A DNA stretch of 64,000 bases from Flavobacterium daemonense (GCF_007341385.1 NZ_VJYD01000003.1:341911-405910), one strand, 5' to 3'; shown: positions 31,787-41,524, counted from the first letter of the stretch. Notes: a model not told the origin generated them from the sequence alone. Translations and numbers: made by a program.

Positions 31787-32356
31787 ATGTTTCAATTAGG
31801 AAAAACCATAGTATCAGAGGATATCCTCGAAAAAGAATTTGTTTGTAATTTATCAGCATGCAAAGGGGCCTGTTGCGTCGACGGAGATGCGGGCGCGCCT
31901 TTGAATGAAGCTGAGACTAAAATTTTGGAGGAGATTTATCCGAAAGTAAAACCTTTTTTAAGAAAAGAAGGAATTGCTGCGATTGAAGCTCAAGGAACTT
32001 GGGTAAAAGGTACAGACGGTGATCTTGAAACGCCTTTGATTGATAATAAAGATTGCGCATATGTTATTTTTGACGGAAAAACTGCACTTTGCGGTATCGA
32101 GCAAGCATACAATCAAGGAATTGTTGACTGGAAAAAACCTGTTTCCTGTCATTTGTATCCAATCCGAGTAAAAGATTTTACAGAATTTGCTGCGGTTAAT
32201 TACGACAAATGGGATATTTGCGATGATGCCTGCTCTTTAGGTAAAGAATTAGAAGTTCCGGTTTACAAATTTGTGAAAGAAGCTTTGATTAGACGCTTTG
32301 GCGAAGACTGGTATTTGGAGCTTGAAAAAGTCGCCGAAGAACTTAAAAACTCTTAA
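31787..32356 (+). CDS. DUF3109-family cysteine-rich protein
   Basis: The 189-residue protein matches the DUF3109 family: start [20 protein letters not shown], then [20 protein letters not shown] (about 25-44), [40 protein letters not shown] and [13 protein letters not shown]. Eight conserved cysteines (CxxxCCx.., CG, SCHLYP, CDDAC) suggest a metal- or Fe-S-binding site like that of related YkgJ/CxxCxxCC proteins. The biochemical role is unknown. The promoter leaves almost no 5' leader. Confidence 0.88.
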   Translation: MFQLGKTIVSEDILEKEFVCNLSACKGACCVDGDAGAPLNEAETKILEEIYPKVKPFLRKEGIAAIEAQGTWVKGTDGDLETPLIDNKDCAYVIFDGKTALCGIEQAYNQGIVDWKKPVSCHLYPIRVKDFTEFAAVNYDKWDICDDACSLGKELEVPVYKFVKEALIRRFGEDWYLELEKVAEELKNS

Positions 32357-32692
32357 GAAATTAAAGTGTAAAAAGCACCCTTTTAATGGGGAAGTTTTAA
32401 CTCAAAAAATTAAGTTTTGACTCAAAAAAAACTTTTAAAAACAATTTAGAATTTCTTGCTTTTTATTTCAAAAAGTCTATATTCTACAGCACTTGCGAGG
32501 GTTAAATGAGGTCTTAAAATACTCATTTGCAACTATTTAATTATTGTCTGAAAAAGACCGCATTTTTTGCCCTTTGTTAAAAACTACATCGAATTGTGAA
32601 TAAGTTTGGCTTTCATTTTTGGCAACAAATGACAATCTTTGTAATCGTTCTGAATAAGTAAAAATTCAGCATAAAAATTAAATAAAATTGTC
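32357..32692. other. 336-bp gap upstream of nrdB
   Basis: No coding sequence is seen. The only recognisable element is a possible nrdB promoter at 32573..32608. I do not see a clear NrdR-type box. Confidence 0.5.
32573..32608 (+). promoter_or_regulatory. Possible nrdB promoter
   Basis: TTTG (32573-32576) and TAAGTTTG (32601-32608) match the Bacteroidota elements, but the 24-bp spacer is one base longer than usual. The 5' leader would be about 80 nt. Confidence 0.4.
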
Positions 32693-33670
32693 ATGTCACA
32701 AGTCGAACCAATATTACAAGAAAATAAAAATCGTTTCGTTATTTTTCCAATTAAACATCATGATATTTGGGAATGGTACAAAAAGATGGAAGCTAGTTTC
32801 TGGACTGCGGAAGAAATCGACTTGCACCAAGATTTGACAGACTGGAACAACAAATTAAATGATGATGAAAGATATTTCATCAAACACATACTTGCTTTTT
32901 TTGCGGCTTCTGACGGAATCGTAAATGAGAATCTTGCTGAGAATTTTGTAAATGAAGTTCAATATGCTGAAGCGAAGTTTTTCTATGGTTTCCAAATTAT
33001 GATGGAAAACATTCACAGTGAAACGTATTCTTTGTTGATCGATACTTATGTAAAAGACGAAGCTGAGAAAACAGAATTGTTTAATGCTTTAGAAGTTTTC
33101 CCTGCTATTGCTAAAAAAGGAGAATGGGCTTTAAAATGGATCGAGTCTGATTCATTTGCTGAAAGACTTATTGCTTTTGCTGCAGTTGAAGGTATTTTCT
33201 TCTCTGGCGCTTTCTGTTCAATTTATTGGTTGAAAAAACGTGGTTTGATGCCAGGTTTGACTTTCTCTAATGAGTTGATTTCTCGTGACGAAGGTGTACA
33301 TTGTGATTTTGCAGTTCACTTGCATAATCATCATTTAGTTAACAAAGTGCCAAAAGAGAGAATCAAAGAAATCATTGTTGATGCTCTTGATATCGAAAGA
33401 CAATTTGTAACAGAATCGCTTCCGGTAAGTTTGATTGGTATGAACGCTACTTTAATGACGCAATACCTAGAATTTGTTGCCGACAGATTATTAGTAGAAT
33501 TAGGTTGCGAGCGTGTGTATGGATCAGCGAATCCGTTTGATTTCATGGACATGATCTCTCTTCAAGGAAAAACTAATTTCTTTGAAAAACGTGTTGCCGA
33601 GTATCAAAAATCTGGTGTAATGAACACTGATAGTGATGCTCAGAAAATTTCATTTGACGCAGATTTTTAG
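32693..33670 (+). CDS. nrdB: Ribonucleotide reductase class I, beta subunit
   Basis: This 325-residue R2 subunit carries the diiron-tyrosyl cofactor that starts reduction of ribonucleotides to deoxyribonucleotides. Iron ligands can be placed as Asp74 ([10 protein letters not shown]), Glu105 and His108 ([10 protein letters not shown]), with the radical Tyr112 four residues after the histidine as in E. coli. The second set lies in [13 protein letters not shown] and [20 protein letters not shown] tyrosine at the radical position argues for subclass Ia/b rather than the Phe-containing Ic. The C-terminal tail ([14 protein letters not shown]) is the R1-docking peptide. nrdA follows after 266 bp. 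Confidence 0.96.
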   Translation: MSQVEPILQENKNRFVIFPIKHHDIWEWYKKMEASFWTAEEIDLHQDLTDWNNKLNDDERYFIKHILAFFAASDGIVNENLAENFVNEVQYAEAKFFYGFQIMMENIHSETYSLLIDTYVKDEAEKTELFNALEVFPAIAKKGEWALKWIESDSFAERLIAFAAVEGIFFSGAFCSIYWLKKRGLMPGLTFSNELISRDEGVHCDFAVHLHNHHLVNKVPKERIKEIIVDALDIERQFVTESLPVSLIGMNATLMTQYLEFVADRLLVELGCERVYGSANPFDFMDMISLQGKTNFFEKRVAEYQKSGVMNTDSDAQKISFDADF

Positions 33671-33936
33671 AACAACAACAGCATTAATTTTAGCCGATTT
33701 TATCTAAAGCTATAATTAATTTTTACAGAACATTTTTTAGGTTAGATCTCTATCACCCAAATCGGAGATTTAATAGCAATTTTAACGGCTTTTCGGTTTG
33801 ATATTCAAATTGGAAAAGGACAACTATTGAGAATCCTGTAATTCTCGAAAAATAATTTAAAAACACGCAATGTTTAAGTGCTGGAATTCGTTTTCTAGAT
33901 GCTTTCATTTTTTCAATAACTATAAATAGTAAGCTT

Positions 33937-36327
33937 ATGTATGTAGTAAAAAGAGATGGCCACAGAGAGCCCGTAATGTTTGATAAGATTACAGAAAGAA
34001 TCAAAAAATTGTGTTACGGCTTGAACGAGCTTGTAGATCCGGTTAAGGTAGCGATGAGAGTTATCGAAGGATTGTATGATGGGGTTTCTACTTCTGAATT
34101 GGATAATCTTGCGGCAGAAACGGCGGCTTCTATGACGATTGCGCATCCTGATTATGCACAATTAGCAGCGCGTGTGGCAATTTCGAACCTACATTCAAAT
34201 ACAAAAAAATCGTTCTCTGAAACGATGAAAGATATGTATCACTACGTTAATCCAAGAAATGGACAAGAAGCTCCGTTAATTGCTGATGACGTATTTAAAG
34301 TGATTCAGGAAAATGCGGCGTTTTTAGATTCTCATATCATTTATACTAGAGATTTCAATTACGATTACTTCGGATTTAAAACTTTGGAGCGTTCGTATTT
34401 GTTAAAAATAAACGGAAAAATCGTTGAGCGCCCGCAGCACATGTTAATGCGTGTTTCTGTTGGTATTCACTTAGAAGATTTAAAATCGGTTATTGAAACT
34501 TATGATTTAATGTCTAAAAAGTTCTTTACACATGCAACGCCAACGTTGTTCAACGCAGGAACTCCAAAACCTCAAATGTCTTCTTGTTTCCTTTTGGCAA
34601 TGCAAGACGATAGTATTGATGGAATTTACGATACGTTAAAACAAACAGCAAAAATCTCGCAATCTGCGGGAGGAATCGGACTTTCTATTCATAACGTTCG
34701 TGCGACTGGATCTTACATTCGTGGTACAAACGGAACTTCAAACGGAATTGTTCCGATGTTAAGAGTTTTCAACGATACCGCTCGTTACGTAGATCAAGGT
34801 GGAGGAAAACGTAAAGGAAGTTTTGCGATTTACATTGAAACTTGGCATGCTGATATCTTCGAATTCTTGGATTTAAAGAAAAATACAGGAAAAGAAGAAA
34901 TGCGTGCGAGAGATTTATTCTTCGCTATGTGGACTTCAGATTTATTCATGAAACGTGTTCAGGAAGATTCAACTTGGACTTTAATGTGTCCAAACGAATG
35001 TCCAGGATTATATGATGTTTACGGAGAAGAATTCGAAGCATTATATACGGATTATGAATTTAGAGGAAAAGGAAGAAAAACTATCCGTGCTCGTGAATTA
35101 TGGGAGAAAATCCTAGAATCTCAAATCGAGACTGGAACACCATATATGTTGTACAAAGATGCAGCAAACCGTAAATCGAACCATAAGAATTTAGGAACAA
35201 TTCGTTCTTCAAACTTGTGTACAGAGATTATGGAGTTCACTTCTAAAGATGAAATCGCAGTTTGTAACTTGGCTTCTATTTCGTTGCCAATGTTTATCGA
35301 GAACGGAAAATTTGATCACGAAGCACTTTACAATGTGACAAAACGTGTAACGCGTAACTTGAACAAAGTAATCGATAGAAACTACTATCCAGTAAAAGAA
35401 GCCGAAAACTCAAACATGCGTCATCGTCCGGTTGGTTTAGGTGTGCAAGGTTTGGCAGATGCTTTCATTATGTTGCGTATGCCGTTTACAAGCGACGAAG
35501 CAAAAGCATTGAACCAAGAGATTTTCGAAACATTATACTTCGCGGCTGTTACTGCTTCTATGGAAATGGCAAAAGAAGAAGGACCGTATTCAACTTTTGA
35601 AGGTTCGCCAATGTCTCAAGGAGAATTCCAACACAATATGTGGGGAATGAAAGATGAAGAATTATCAGGTCGTTGGGACTGGGCTTCACTAAGAAAAGAA
35701 GTTGTAGAGCACGGAGTTCGTAACTCATTGTTAGTAGCGCCAATGCCAACTGCATCGACTTCTCAGATTCTTGGAAACAACGAAGCTTTCGAACCATATA
35801 CATCAAACATTTACACACGTCGTGTGTTGTCTGGAGAGTTCATCGTAGTAAACAAACATTTACTAGAAGATTTAGTAAAACTAGGTTTATGGAACGAAGA
35901 TTTGAAACAAGAAATTATGCGTCATAACGGATCTGTTCAAAATATTGATAAAATTCCGCAAGAGTTGAAAGATCTTTATAAAACAGTTTGGGAAATGTCG
36001 ATGAAAGATATTATCGATATGTCTCGTCAAAGAGGTTATTTCATTGACCAATCACAATCGTTGAACTTGTTCATGCAAGATGCAAACTATTCTAAACTAA
36101 CGTCAATGCACTTCTACGCTTGGCAGTCTGGTTTAAAAACAGGAATGTACTACTTAAGAACAAAAGCGGCTGTTGATGCGATTAAATTCACATTAAACAA
36201 CGATAAAAAAGAAGAAACTCCATCTTTAGTTCAAGAAACGGAAGCAATCAGTGTTGAGGATTACAAAGCGATGTTGCTTAAAGCACAAGCGGCAGGTCCT
36301 GAGGATTGTGAGATGTGTGGGTCTTAA
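33937..36327 (+). CDS. nrdA: Ribonucleotide reductase class I, alpha subunit
   Basis: The 796-residue catalytic R1 subunit has an N-terminal ATP cone ([20 protein letters not shown], about 2-90) suggesting allosteric activity control. [20 protein letters not shown] gives the first redox Cys region. [21 protein letters not shown] is the nucleotide-site loop. NLCTEIMEF carries the radical Cys and Glu, and [20 protein letters not shown] is the phosphate loop. The C-terminal EDCEMCGS has the shuttle CxxC. It is separated from nrdB by 266 bp without a clear terminator and is followed by a terminator at 36383..36418. Confidence 0.97.
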   Translation: MYVVKRDGHREPVMFDKITERIKKLCYGLNELVDPVKVAMRVIEGLYDGVSTSELDNLAAETAASMTIAHPDYAQLAARVAISNLHSNTKKSFSETMKDMYHYVNPRNGQEAPLIADDVFKVIQENAAFLDSHIIYTRDFNYDYFGFKTLERSYLLKINGKIVERPQHMLMRVSVGIHLEDLKSVIETYDLMSKKFFTHATPTLFNAGTPKPQMSSCFLLAMQDDSIDGIYDTLKQTAKISQSAGGIGLSIHNVRATGSYIRGTNGTSNGIVPMLRVFNDTARYVDQGGGKRKGSFAIYIETWHADIFEFLDLKKNTGKEEMRARDLFFAMWTSDLFMKRVQEDSTWTLMCPNECPGLYDVYGEEFEALYTDYEFRGKGRKTIRARELWEKILESQIETGTPYMLYKDAANRKSNHKNLGTIRSSNLCTEIMEFTSKDEIAVCNLASISLPMFIENGKFDHEALYNVTKRVTRNLNKVIDRNYYPVKEAENSNMRHRPVGLGVQGLADAFIMLRMPFTSDEAKALNQEIFETLYFAAVTASMEMAKEEGPYSTFEGSPMSQGEFQHNMWGMKDEELSGRWDWASLRKEVVEHGVRNSLLVAPMPTASTSQILGNNEAFEPYTSNIYTRRVLSGEFIVVNKHLLEDLVKLGLWNEDLKQEIMRHNGSVQNIDKIPQELKDLYKTVWEMSMKDIIDMSRQRGYFIDQSQSLNLFMQDANYSKLTSMHFYAWQSGLKTGMYYLRTKAAVDAIKFTLNNDKKEETPSLVQETEAISVEDYKAMLLKAQAAGPEDCEMCGS

Positions 36328-36382
36328 TTTTTTAGAAGAAAGAAAATAGAGTAAAGAAGAAAGATTTATTCTTAATTTATAG

Positions 36383-36418
36383 AAAGCAGTTATTGTAATG
36401 ATAGCTGCTTTTTTTTTG
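36383..36418 (+). terminator. Terminator of nrdA
   Basis: AAAGCAGtTAT pairs with ATAgCTGCTTT, followed by nine more T, 56 bp past the stop. Confidence 0.8.
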
Positions 36419-36463
36419 GAGTTATTTCCCAATTTAATAGGTTTTTAAAATAATAAAATATAG

Positions 36464-37108
36464 ATGATAAAGAAGATAATTTTGTTGAATGTGATTATGA
36501 TTTGTATCTTGAGTTGTAATAATAGAACCGTAGATTTTTTAGATAATCAAAAATATATTGAGGCTAAAAATAGCTTTAGCAGAAAGCTTGTAGATCACTT
36601 TCCTAAAATGCTGACATCATATCCATTTCAAACTGTTAATAGCAAGAACAAATCAAAAAGTGATGTTTGTTTTATGTTATATGAATATGAAAAAGATTTA
36701 AGAAGTATAGATTCAGTTGTTAGAAGCTTGGAAAAGAAATCATTGGCAAAGTATAGTTCAAATGATTCATGTTTGTTAATTGTTAATCGCTTTGAAACAC
36801 TTAAGACTTACAAAAATAGAGAAGATGTTACTATTGCTGATAGTACTAAAATGAATCAAGATTGTTTTAAGGATTTATATCCAATACCTAATTTTATAGA
36901 ATATGAATTTGCTAAAGGAAAGAATGAGATTTATTTAGAAAATAATTTTGATATCTATGTTTTAGAGGCTAAAAAAGGGAATTGTTTGAGAGAGTTTAAA
37001 ATGATGCCAAATCCACAAATGCCTGCAAATTGGAAAAATGGATATTCAAAAGGAATAGCTGTTAGCAGAGAAAGAAAAACTTTGATTTATTGGAGTGTTA
37101 TTTGGTAG
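36464..37108 (+). CDS. Putative lipoprotein, unknown function
   Basis: The 214-residue protein has a short lipoprotein signal (IKKIILLNVIMICILSC, Cys18) followed by NNRTVDFLDNQ. The mature part is Lys/Asn/Ser-rich with four more cysteines (VCFMLYEYE, NDSCLLIVNRF, NQDCFKD, KGNCLREFKM) and ends ISRERKTLIYWSVIW-like. No family is recognised. The codon usage is notably AT-rich and the gene stands alone between nrdA and a repeat-filled gap, so it may be accessory. The Cys spacing could form disulfides outside the cytoplasm. Confidence 0.65.
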   Translation: MIKKIILLNVIMICILSCNNRTVDFLDNQKYIEAKNSFSRKLVDHFPKMLTSYPFQTVNSKNKSKSDVCFMLYEYEKDLRSIDSVVRSLEKKSLAKYSSNDSCLLIVNRFETLKTYKNREDVTIADSTKMNQDCFKDLYPIPNFIEYEFAKGKNEIYLENNFDIYVLEAKKGNCLREFKMMPNPQMPANWKNGYSKGIAVSRERKTLIYWSVIW

Positions 37109-37463
37109 TGTTTTGAAAATATCGCAGCTCTGTCTTTTAGAAGCTATTTTCCGGTTTTCGTTACAATCTTTTTATTTTTCACAGAAAAAAAATAAAAAGG
37201 ATTTTCACTTCAATTGGGCTATTTAATTACTGGAGCTTTGTGAATAGCGTTCCGAGGAACAAATTATATTGTAGGGATGGATTTTAATCCATTCTACACA
37301 AAGCCGATAATCTTAGTGATTACAATATCCTCAAAAATTCCCCGTTTAAATTATTACCAAAGATTTTTAAAACTTAGCATCTCAGTAACTAAGTAACTCA
37401 TAATCTTTCTCTAAATTAAACCTTTAAGAGAAAGGAAAGTCTTATTGTAATAATTTCTGAATT
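37109..37463. other. 355-bp gap with dispersed repeats
   Basis: No gene. It holds TTCCGAGGAA plus TTATATTGTAGGGATGGATT...AATCCATT (37249-37293), a diverged copy of the palindrome series at 24530-24566. It also holds one arm of the CTTAG/CTCAG family (37371-37397). Confidence 0.6.
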
Positions 37464-38861
37464 ATGAAAAAAAGCAATCTTTGGTCATTACGATTGGGTT
37501 TTTCTGGAAAAGAATCTGATAAAATTGAAAAACTAGGATTAGAGAAGTTTCTAAAACATTCCTATGATTCAAAATTCGATAAACAACTTCCTGCTTTTTT
37601 AGAAGATGATCCCAAAACACTTATCGAATTAAAAGAATTTAAGCAAGCCATAAAAGATGCTGATTCTGATGCTAAAAAGAAAATTCTAAAAAAAGAAATT
37701 TATTCAGGCATCGAATTAAGAAGATGGTGGATTAATAAAATGCGAACCGATGAATTTCCGCTTCGGGAAAACATGGTCGTTTTTTGGCACAACCATTTCG
37801 TTTCTACTTCGCAAAAAGTAAAAGTCAATTACTGGATTTATCAACACAATATGATTTTGCGCGAACATGCTTTTGGAAATTTTAAAGAGCTAACAAAGCA
37901 AATCGTAAAGTCAAACGCGATGATAAAGTATTTGGACAATGTCGATAATAAAAAAGGTAAATACAACGAGAATTTAAGTCGGGAATTGTTGGAGTTATTT
38001 ACTATCGGAATTGGAAATTATTCTGAAAATGACATCAAAGAAGGCGCAAAAGCACTCGCAGGTTTAAATTATGGCGATGACGGAGGTCTTTATAGAAAAA
38101 TTCCTGAAGATAATAGTGATAAAACCTATTTCGGAAAAACAGGAAATTGGAAAGTTGATGATCTTGTAGATATCATTTTCGAACAAAAAAACATTCCATA
38201 TCTCATTACTAGAAAAATTCTGAAATGGTTTATTTATGATACTCCGCCTGAAGATTTGGTGACTTTTTATGGCGATTATTTTCGAAAGAAAAACTTCGAA
38301 ATTCAACCTTTGCTGACAAAAATTTTTACCGAAGAATATGCCAAAGAAAATTCGGGAAACAAAATCAAAGATCCATTAGTATACATTATTCAGTTGATTG
38401 ATGAATTGGAAGTAAAAGATTTTGATGACGCGATGATAGCGCTTTTTCTTCGCCAACAAGGTATGGATTTGTACAATCAAGTAAATGTAAAAGGCTGGGA
38501 CGGCGGAAACTCTTGGCTGACTTCTCAAATTTATTTACAGCGAAATAATACATCTGATTTGCTTTGCAGCGGAAGAAGTATTTCAAAAAAAGTGTTAAAC
38601 ACAATGACGGGAGAAGAGGAAAAGCCAAAAGTAGAATTTGACAAAATTGATGTGAAAATTGATTTTGATACCGAAGGAAACAACAAAACAATCATTGCCG
38701 AATTGTCAAACCGATTGTTATTTGATGTAAATGACTCGATGCAAAAAGATATGGAGAATTTGCTCAAATACGATTTTGATCCAAAAAGTCCTCACGCCAA
38801 TTTTGCCGTAACGAGACTCTTCAATTACATTACAAAATTGCCAGAATATCAATTAATTTAG
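37464..38861 (+). CDS. DUF1800-family protein
   Basis: The 465-residue protein has no obvious signal peptide. Family landmarks are RRWWINKMRTDEFPLRENMV (about 90-110), VFWHNHFVSTSQKV, YLDNVDNKKGKYNENLSREL, LELFTIGIGNYSENDIKEGA and GMDLYNQVNVKGWDGGNSWL. DUF1800 proteins have no established enzymatic activity. They are commonly encoded next to a DUF1501 protein, as here (12-bp gap), so the two probably act together. Large-scale export or envelope roles are speculation. Confidence 0.88.
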   Translation: MKKSNLWSLRLGFSGKESDKIEKLGLEKFLKHSYDSKFDKQLPAFLEDDPKTLIELKEFKQAIKDADSDAKKKILKKEIYSGIELRRWWINKMRTDEFPLRENMVVFWHNHFVSTSQKVKVNYWIYQHNMILREHAFGNFKELTKQIVKSNAMIKYLDNVDNKKGKYNENLSRELLELFTIGIGNYSENDIKEGAKALAGLNYGDDGGLYRKIPEDNSDKTYFGKTGNWKVDDLVDIIFEQKNIPYLITRKILKWFIYDTPPEDLVTFYGDYFRKKNFEIQPLLTKIFTEEYAKENSGNKIKDPLVYIIQLIDELEVKDFDDAMIALFLRQQGMDLYNQVNVKGWDGGNSWLTSQIYLQRNNTSDLLCSGRSISKKVLNTMTGEEEKPKVEFDKIDVKIDFDTEGNNKTIIAELSNRLLFDVNDSMQKDMENLLKYDFDPKSPHANFAVTRLFNYITKLPEYQLI

Positions 38862-38873
38862 AAAAGAGAAATC

Positions 38874-40043
38874 ATGAACAGAAGAGATTTTCTAACATTG
38901 ACAGGAACTTTTACAGGCGGAATGCTTGTGCTTCCTGATTTTTTACACGCTTTTGGTTCACAGAATAATTTGGTAATTGGTGAACAATGTGTCGTTTTTG
39001 TACAATTGAACGGAGGAAATGACGGACTAAATACTTTTATTCCGTACGACGACCCTTTATATTATAATTATAGAACCAAAATAGCTTTAAATAAAGATTT
39101 GGTTATAAGTAAAAATAAAGGGATGGCTTTTCATCCTTCGTTGAAAGATTTTGCCCAAATGCAGCAAAACGGAGATTTGACGGTAATTCAAAATGTGGGA
39201 TATCCAGAACCGATTCGGTCGCATTTTAGAAGTCAGGAAATTTGGCAGACAGCAACCGATTCAAATAAATATATAAATGAAGGCTGGCTCGGAAGATATT
39301 TAGATCTTCAATGCAACGGACATCAGGCGACAGCCGGAATCAATTTGGATTCCATTGATAATTTGGCTTTAAAAGGTGTTGAACCTAATTTTATAACGGT
39401 AAAAGATCCAAATCGATTTAAGGTAAAATCAGATAAAGAAGAAAATGTAACCTTGTCTGATAATCCGCATTTGGATTTTGTTAGAAAAATTGCCAATTCG
39501 GTTACCGAAGGTTCAGATGAAATTCAGAAAGCTTTGGCAAAATCAAAAAGTGAAATTAGCTATCCGAAAACTGAATTGTCCAAAAACTTGGAATGGATTG
39601 GAAGATTGATAAAAGGAAATCTGAATTCGAAAGTTTATTATACTTCGCTCGGCGGATTTGACACACATGACAACCAAATTGCAATTCACGAGAAAAAGTT
39701 GGCTGATTTGAACGACGCTTTATACAGTTTTTATCAAGATTTAAAACAAGCGCAATTATTACAGAATGTTACAATCGTAGTTTTTTCTGAATTTGGAAGA
39801 CGTGTTAAAGACAACGGAAACGGAACAGACCACGGAACTGCGGCGCCAATGTTCATCATTGGAGGAAATAATAAAGGAACGATTTTAGGAAACAATCCAA
39901 ATTTATCCGACTTAGATAATGGCGATTTAAAATACCAAATTGACTTTAGAAGTGTCTATGCTTCTCTATTAAAAGAGAAACTAAACTTCGATTATACTAA
40001 AATCGGAATTGTGAATAAACCGGTTTCTGGACTGTTTTCATAA
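38874..40043 (+). CDS. DUF1501-family protein (Tat-type signal)
   Basis: The 389-residue protein's N-terminus NRRDFLTLTGTFTGGMLVLP has a twin-arginine motif (RRDFL) and a weak hydrophobic stretch, so Tat export is plausible. The core resembles sulfatase/alkaline-phosphatase-fold DUF1501: FVQLNGGNDGLNTFIPYDDP (about 47-66), NVGYPEPIRSHFRSQEIWQT, SLGGFDTHDNQ (metal-site-like Asp/His) and VFSEFGRRVKDNGNGTDHGT. It follows the DUF1800 gene by 12 bp in the same transcript. Substrate unknown. Confidence 0.88.
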   Translation: MNRRDFLTLTGTFTGGMLVLPDFLHAFGSQNNLVIGEQCVVFVQLNGGNDGLNTFIPYDDPLYYNYRTKIALNKDLVISKNKGMAFHPSLKDFAQMQQNGDLTVIQNVGYPEPIRSHFRSQEIWQTATDSNKYINEGWLGRYLDLQCNGHQATAGINLDSIDNLALKGVEPNFITVKDPNRFKVKSDKEENVTLSDNPHLDFVRKIANSVTEGSDEIQKALAKSKSEISYPKTELSKNLEWIGRLIKGNLNSKVYYTSLGGFDTHDNQIAIHEKKLADLNDALYSFYQDLKQAQLLQNVTIVVFSEFGRRVKDNGNGTDHGTAAPMFIIGGNNKGTILGNNPNLSDLDNGDLKYQIDFRSVYASLLKEKLNFDYTKIGIVNKPVSGLFS

Positions 40044-40383
40044 TCACAATCTTTGTCATTTCGACTGAAAGGAGAAATCGCACTAGAAATTCCACATAGT
40101 ATATCGCCAATCTTTGTCGATTTACGAGTGTGATTTCTACCTTCGGTCTAAATGACAATTACACTAAGTAATCTGTGTAATTCGAATTAAATAACCACAA
40201 TGATTTACACCAATTCGTGGATTCGTGGCAAAAAAACCTTAGCGCCTTAGTATCTCAGAACCTTAGAATCTAAAAATTGCCATTGTAAATATCTCATTTT
40301 AAGCCGATATTTTTATATTATCATACAAATCGTCCTAAATTTGTTAAGAAATCCCTTTTTGTTTCATAAAATGCAATCTTTTT
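40044..40383. repeat. Gap upstream of the pheA promoter, with a GTCATTnCGA inverted repeat
   Basis: It contains the arms TTGTCATTTCGACTGAAAGG (from 40053) and, complementary, CCTTCGGTCTAAATGACAA (to 40157), an imperfect inverted repeat of about 35-bp arms. One CTTAG/CTCAG arm (40237-40271) follows. No gene. Confidence 0.65.
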
Positions 40384-40414
40384 TTTGGTGCGCTAAAAAT
40401 AATTTATACATTCG
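40384..40414 (+). promoter_or_regulatory. Promoter of the aromatic amino-acid operon
   Basis: TTTG (40384-40387), a 19-bp spacer and TACATTCG (40407-40414) match TTTG-N19-TAnnTTTG with one mismatch. The leader-peptide ATG follows 29 bp later. Confidence 0.65.
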
Positions 40415-40443
40415 CAGAGAATTTAAAACAAAATACAAACAAA

Positions 40444-40524
40444 ATGGCAAGTAACCGTTTTTATTTTAGCAACAATTTTTATTTCTTCTTTAGTAGAAGT
40501 CAGGATTGTGCTATGGTTATTTGA
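40444..40524 (+). CDS. Phe/Tyr-rich leader peptide of the aromatic operon attenuator
   Basis: A 26-codon ORF encodes MASNRFYFSNNFYFFFSRSQ followed by DCAMVI. It contains six Phe and two Tyr, with NFYFFF as the densest run (codons 11-16). It starts 30 bp after the promoter and ends 67 bp before pheA. Ribosome stalling at Phe/Tyr codons would leave 40500-40509 (TCAGGATTGT) free to pair with 40555-40564 (ACAATCCTGA), preventing the terminator 40557..40585. A ribosome reaching the stop codon would cover 40500-40509 and allow termination. This is the classical transcription-attenuation logic of amino-acid operons. It is inferred from sequence alone, but all parts are present and ordered. Confidence 0.85.
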   Translation: MASNRFYFSNNFYFFFSRSQDCAMVI

Positions 40525-40564
40525 GAAAAATTTTAAGACAAATAAAACTAATATACAATCCTGA
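40500..40564 (+). promoter_or_regulatory. Antiterminator pairing of the phe attenuator
   Basis: TCAGGATTGT (40500-40509) and ACAATCCTGA (40555-40564) are perfectly complementary over 10 bp. The pairing is mutually exclusive with the terminator stem, because 40557-40564 is used in both. Confidence 0.8.
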
Positions 40565-40585
40565 TGCAAATCAGGATTTTTTTTT
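40557..40585 (+). terminator. Attenuator terminator before pheA
   Basis: AATCCTGAT (40557-40565) pairs with ATCAGGATT (40570-40578) around GCAA and is followed by a run of T ending at 40585, just 6 bp before the pheA ATG. Confidence 0.9.
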
Positions 40586-40591
40586 GAATAT

Positions 40592-41419
40592 ATGACAACG
40601 AAAATTGCAATACAAGGTATAAAAGGATCTTTCCATCATCAAGTTGTGAATGAGTATTTCTCTGAAAATGTGGCTATTGATGAATGCTTGTCTTTTGAAG
40701 AATTAATCGACAGTCTTCTTTCAGGAAAATCTGATCAGGCAGTTATGGCGATTGAAAATTCGATTGCAGGCCCAATTATCCCGAATTATGCTTTGATTGA
40801 CAAGAATAATTTACACATTATTGGAGAGCATTATTTAAGCATTCATCAAAATTTAATGGCTCTAAAAGGTCAGAAAATTGAAGACATAAAAGAAGTTCAT
40901 TCGCACCCAATGGCCATTTTGCAATGCATGGATTTCTTGAAACAATATCCAAATATCAAATTGGTTGAGGATAAAGATACAGCTGAAACTGCCAGAAGAA
41001 TTCAGGAAAAACAATTAACCGGAATTGCAGCAATCGCAAGCAAAACGGCTTCTGAAATGTATGATTTAGAAATCATCGCGCCAGAAATTCAAACGATCAA
41101 AAATAATATGACTCGTTTTGTGATTATCAAAAAGCAAAATTCATTTTTGCCAGAAAACGAAATTAATAGAGCGTCAATCAAATTTGAATTGGATCACAAA
41201 AGAGGAAGTTTAGCAGCAGTTTTGAATGTAATGAGCGACTGCAAACTGAATTTGACAAAAATCCAGTCGCTTCCAAAAATTGAAACACCTTGGAAATATT
41301 CATTCTTCGTAGATGTAACATTTGACAAATATGAAGATTTTGCAAAAGCCAAAACGTTATTAAACATCATGGCAGAATATTTTAAAGTGTTGGGAGAATA
41401 TAAGAATACAAAGCCATAA
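40592..41419 (+). CDS. pheA: Prephenate dehydratase
   Basis: The 275-residue enzyme converts prephenate to phenylpyruvate in phenylalanine synthesis. The catalytic PDT domain (about 1-180) shows IQGIKGSFHHQ, VMAIENSIAGPIIPNYALID, IASKTASEMYDLEIIAP and the catalytic TRF motif at Thr174 (NNMTRFVII). A C-terminal ACT domain (about 195-270: KRGSLAAVLNVMSDCKLNLT, KIQSLPKIETPWKYSFFVDV) should bind Phe for feedback inhibition. It is monofunctional, without a chorismate mutase part; that activity sits in the last gene of the operon. Expression is under the attenuator immediately upstream. Confidence 0.95.
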   Translation: MTTKIAIQGIKGSFHHQVVNEYFSENVAIDECLSFEELIDSLLSGKSDQAVMAIENSIAGPIIPNYALIDKNNLHIIGEHYLSIHQNLMALKGQKIEDIKEVHSHPMAILQCMDFLKQYPNIKLVEDKDTAETARRIQEKQLTGIAAIASKTASEMYDLEIIAPEIQTIKNNMTRFVIIKKQNSFLPENEINRASIKFELDHKRGSLAAVLNVMSDCKLNLTKIQSLPKIETPWKYSFFVDVTFDKYEDFAKAKTLLNIMAEYFKVLGEYKNTKP

Positions 41420-41458
41420 AGAGGAAATTTCAATTTTTTAAAATTCCAAATTCCAATT

Positions 41459-41524
41459 GTCAGGCTGAGCGAAGTCGAAGCCCACGTTCCAATTGGAAAG
41501 CCCTTCGACTTCGCTCAGGGTGAC
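41459..41524. repeat. Inverted repeat inside the aromatic operon (pheA/aminotransferase gap)
   Basis: GTCAGGCTGAGCGAAGTCGA (from 41459) and CTTCGACTTCGCTCAGGGTG (to about 41522) form a stem of ~22 bp with mismatches. There is no T-run, so it should not terminate. It may stabilise or process the transcript. Confidence 0.7.
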
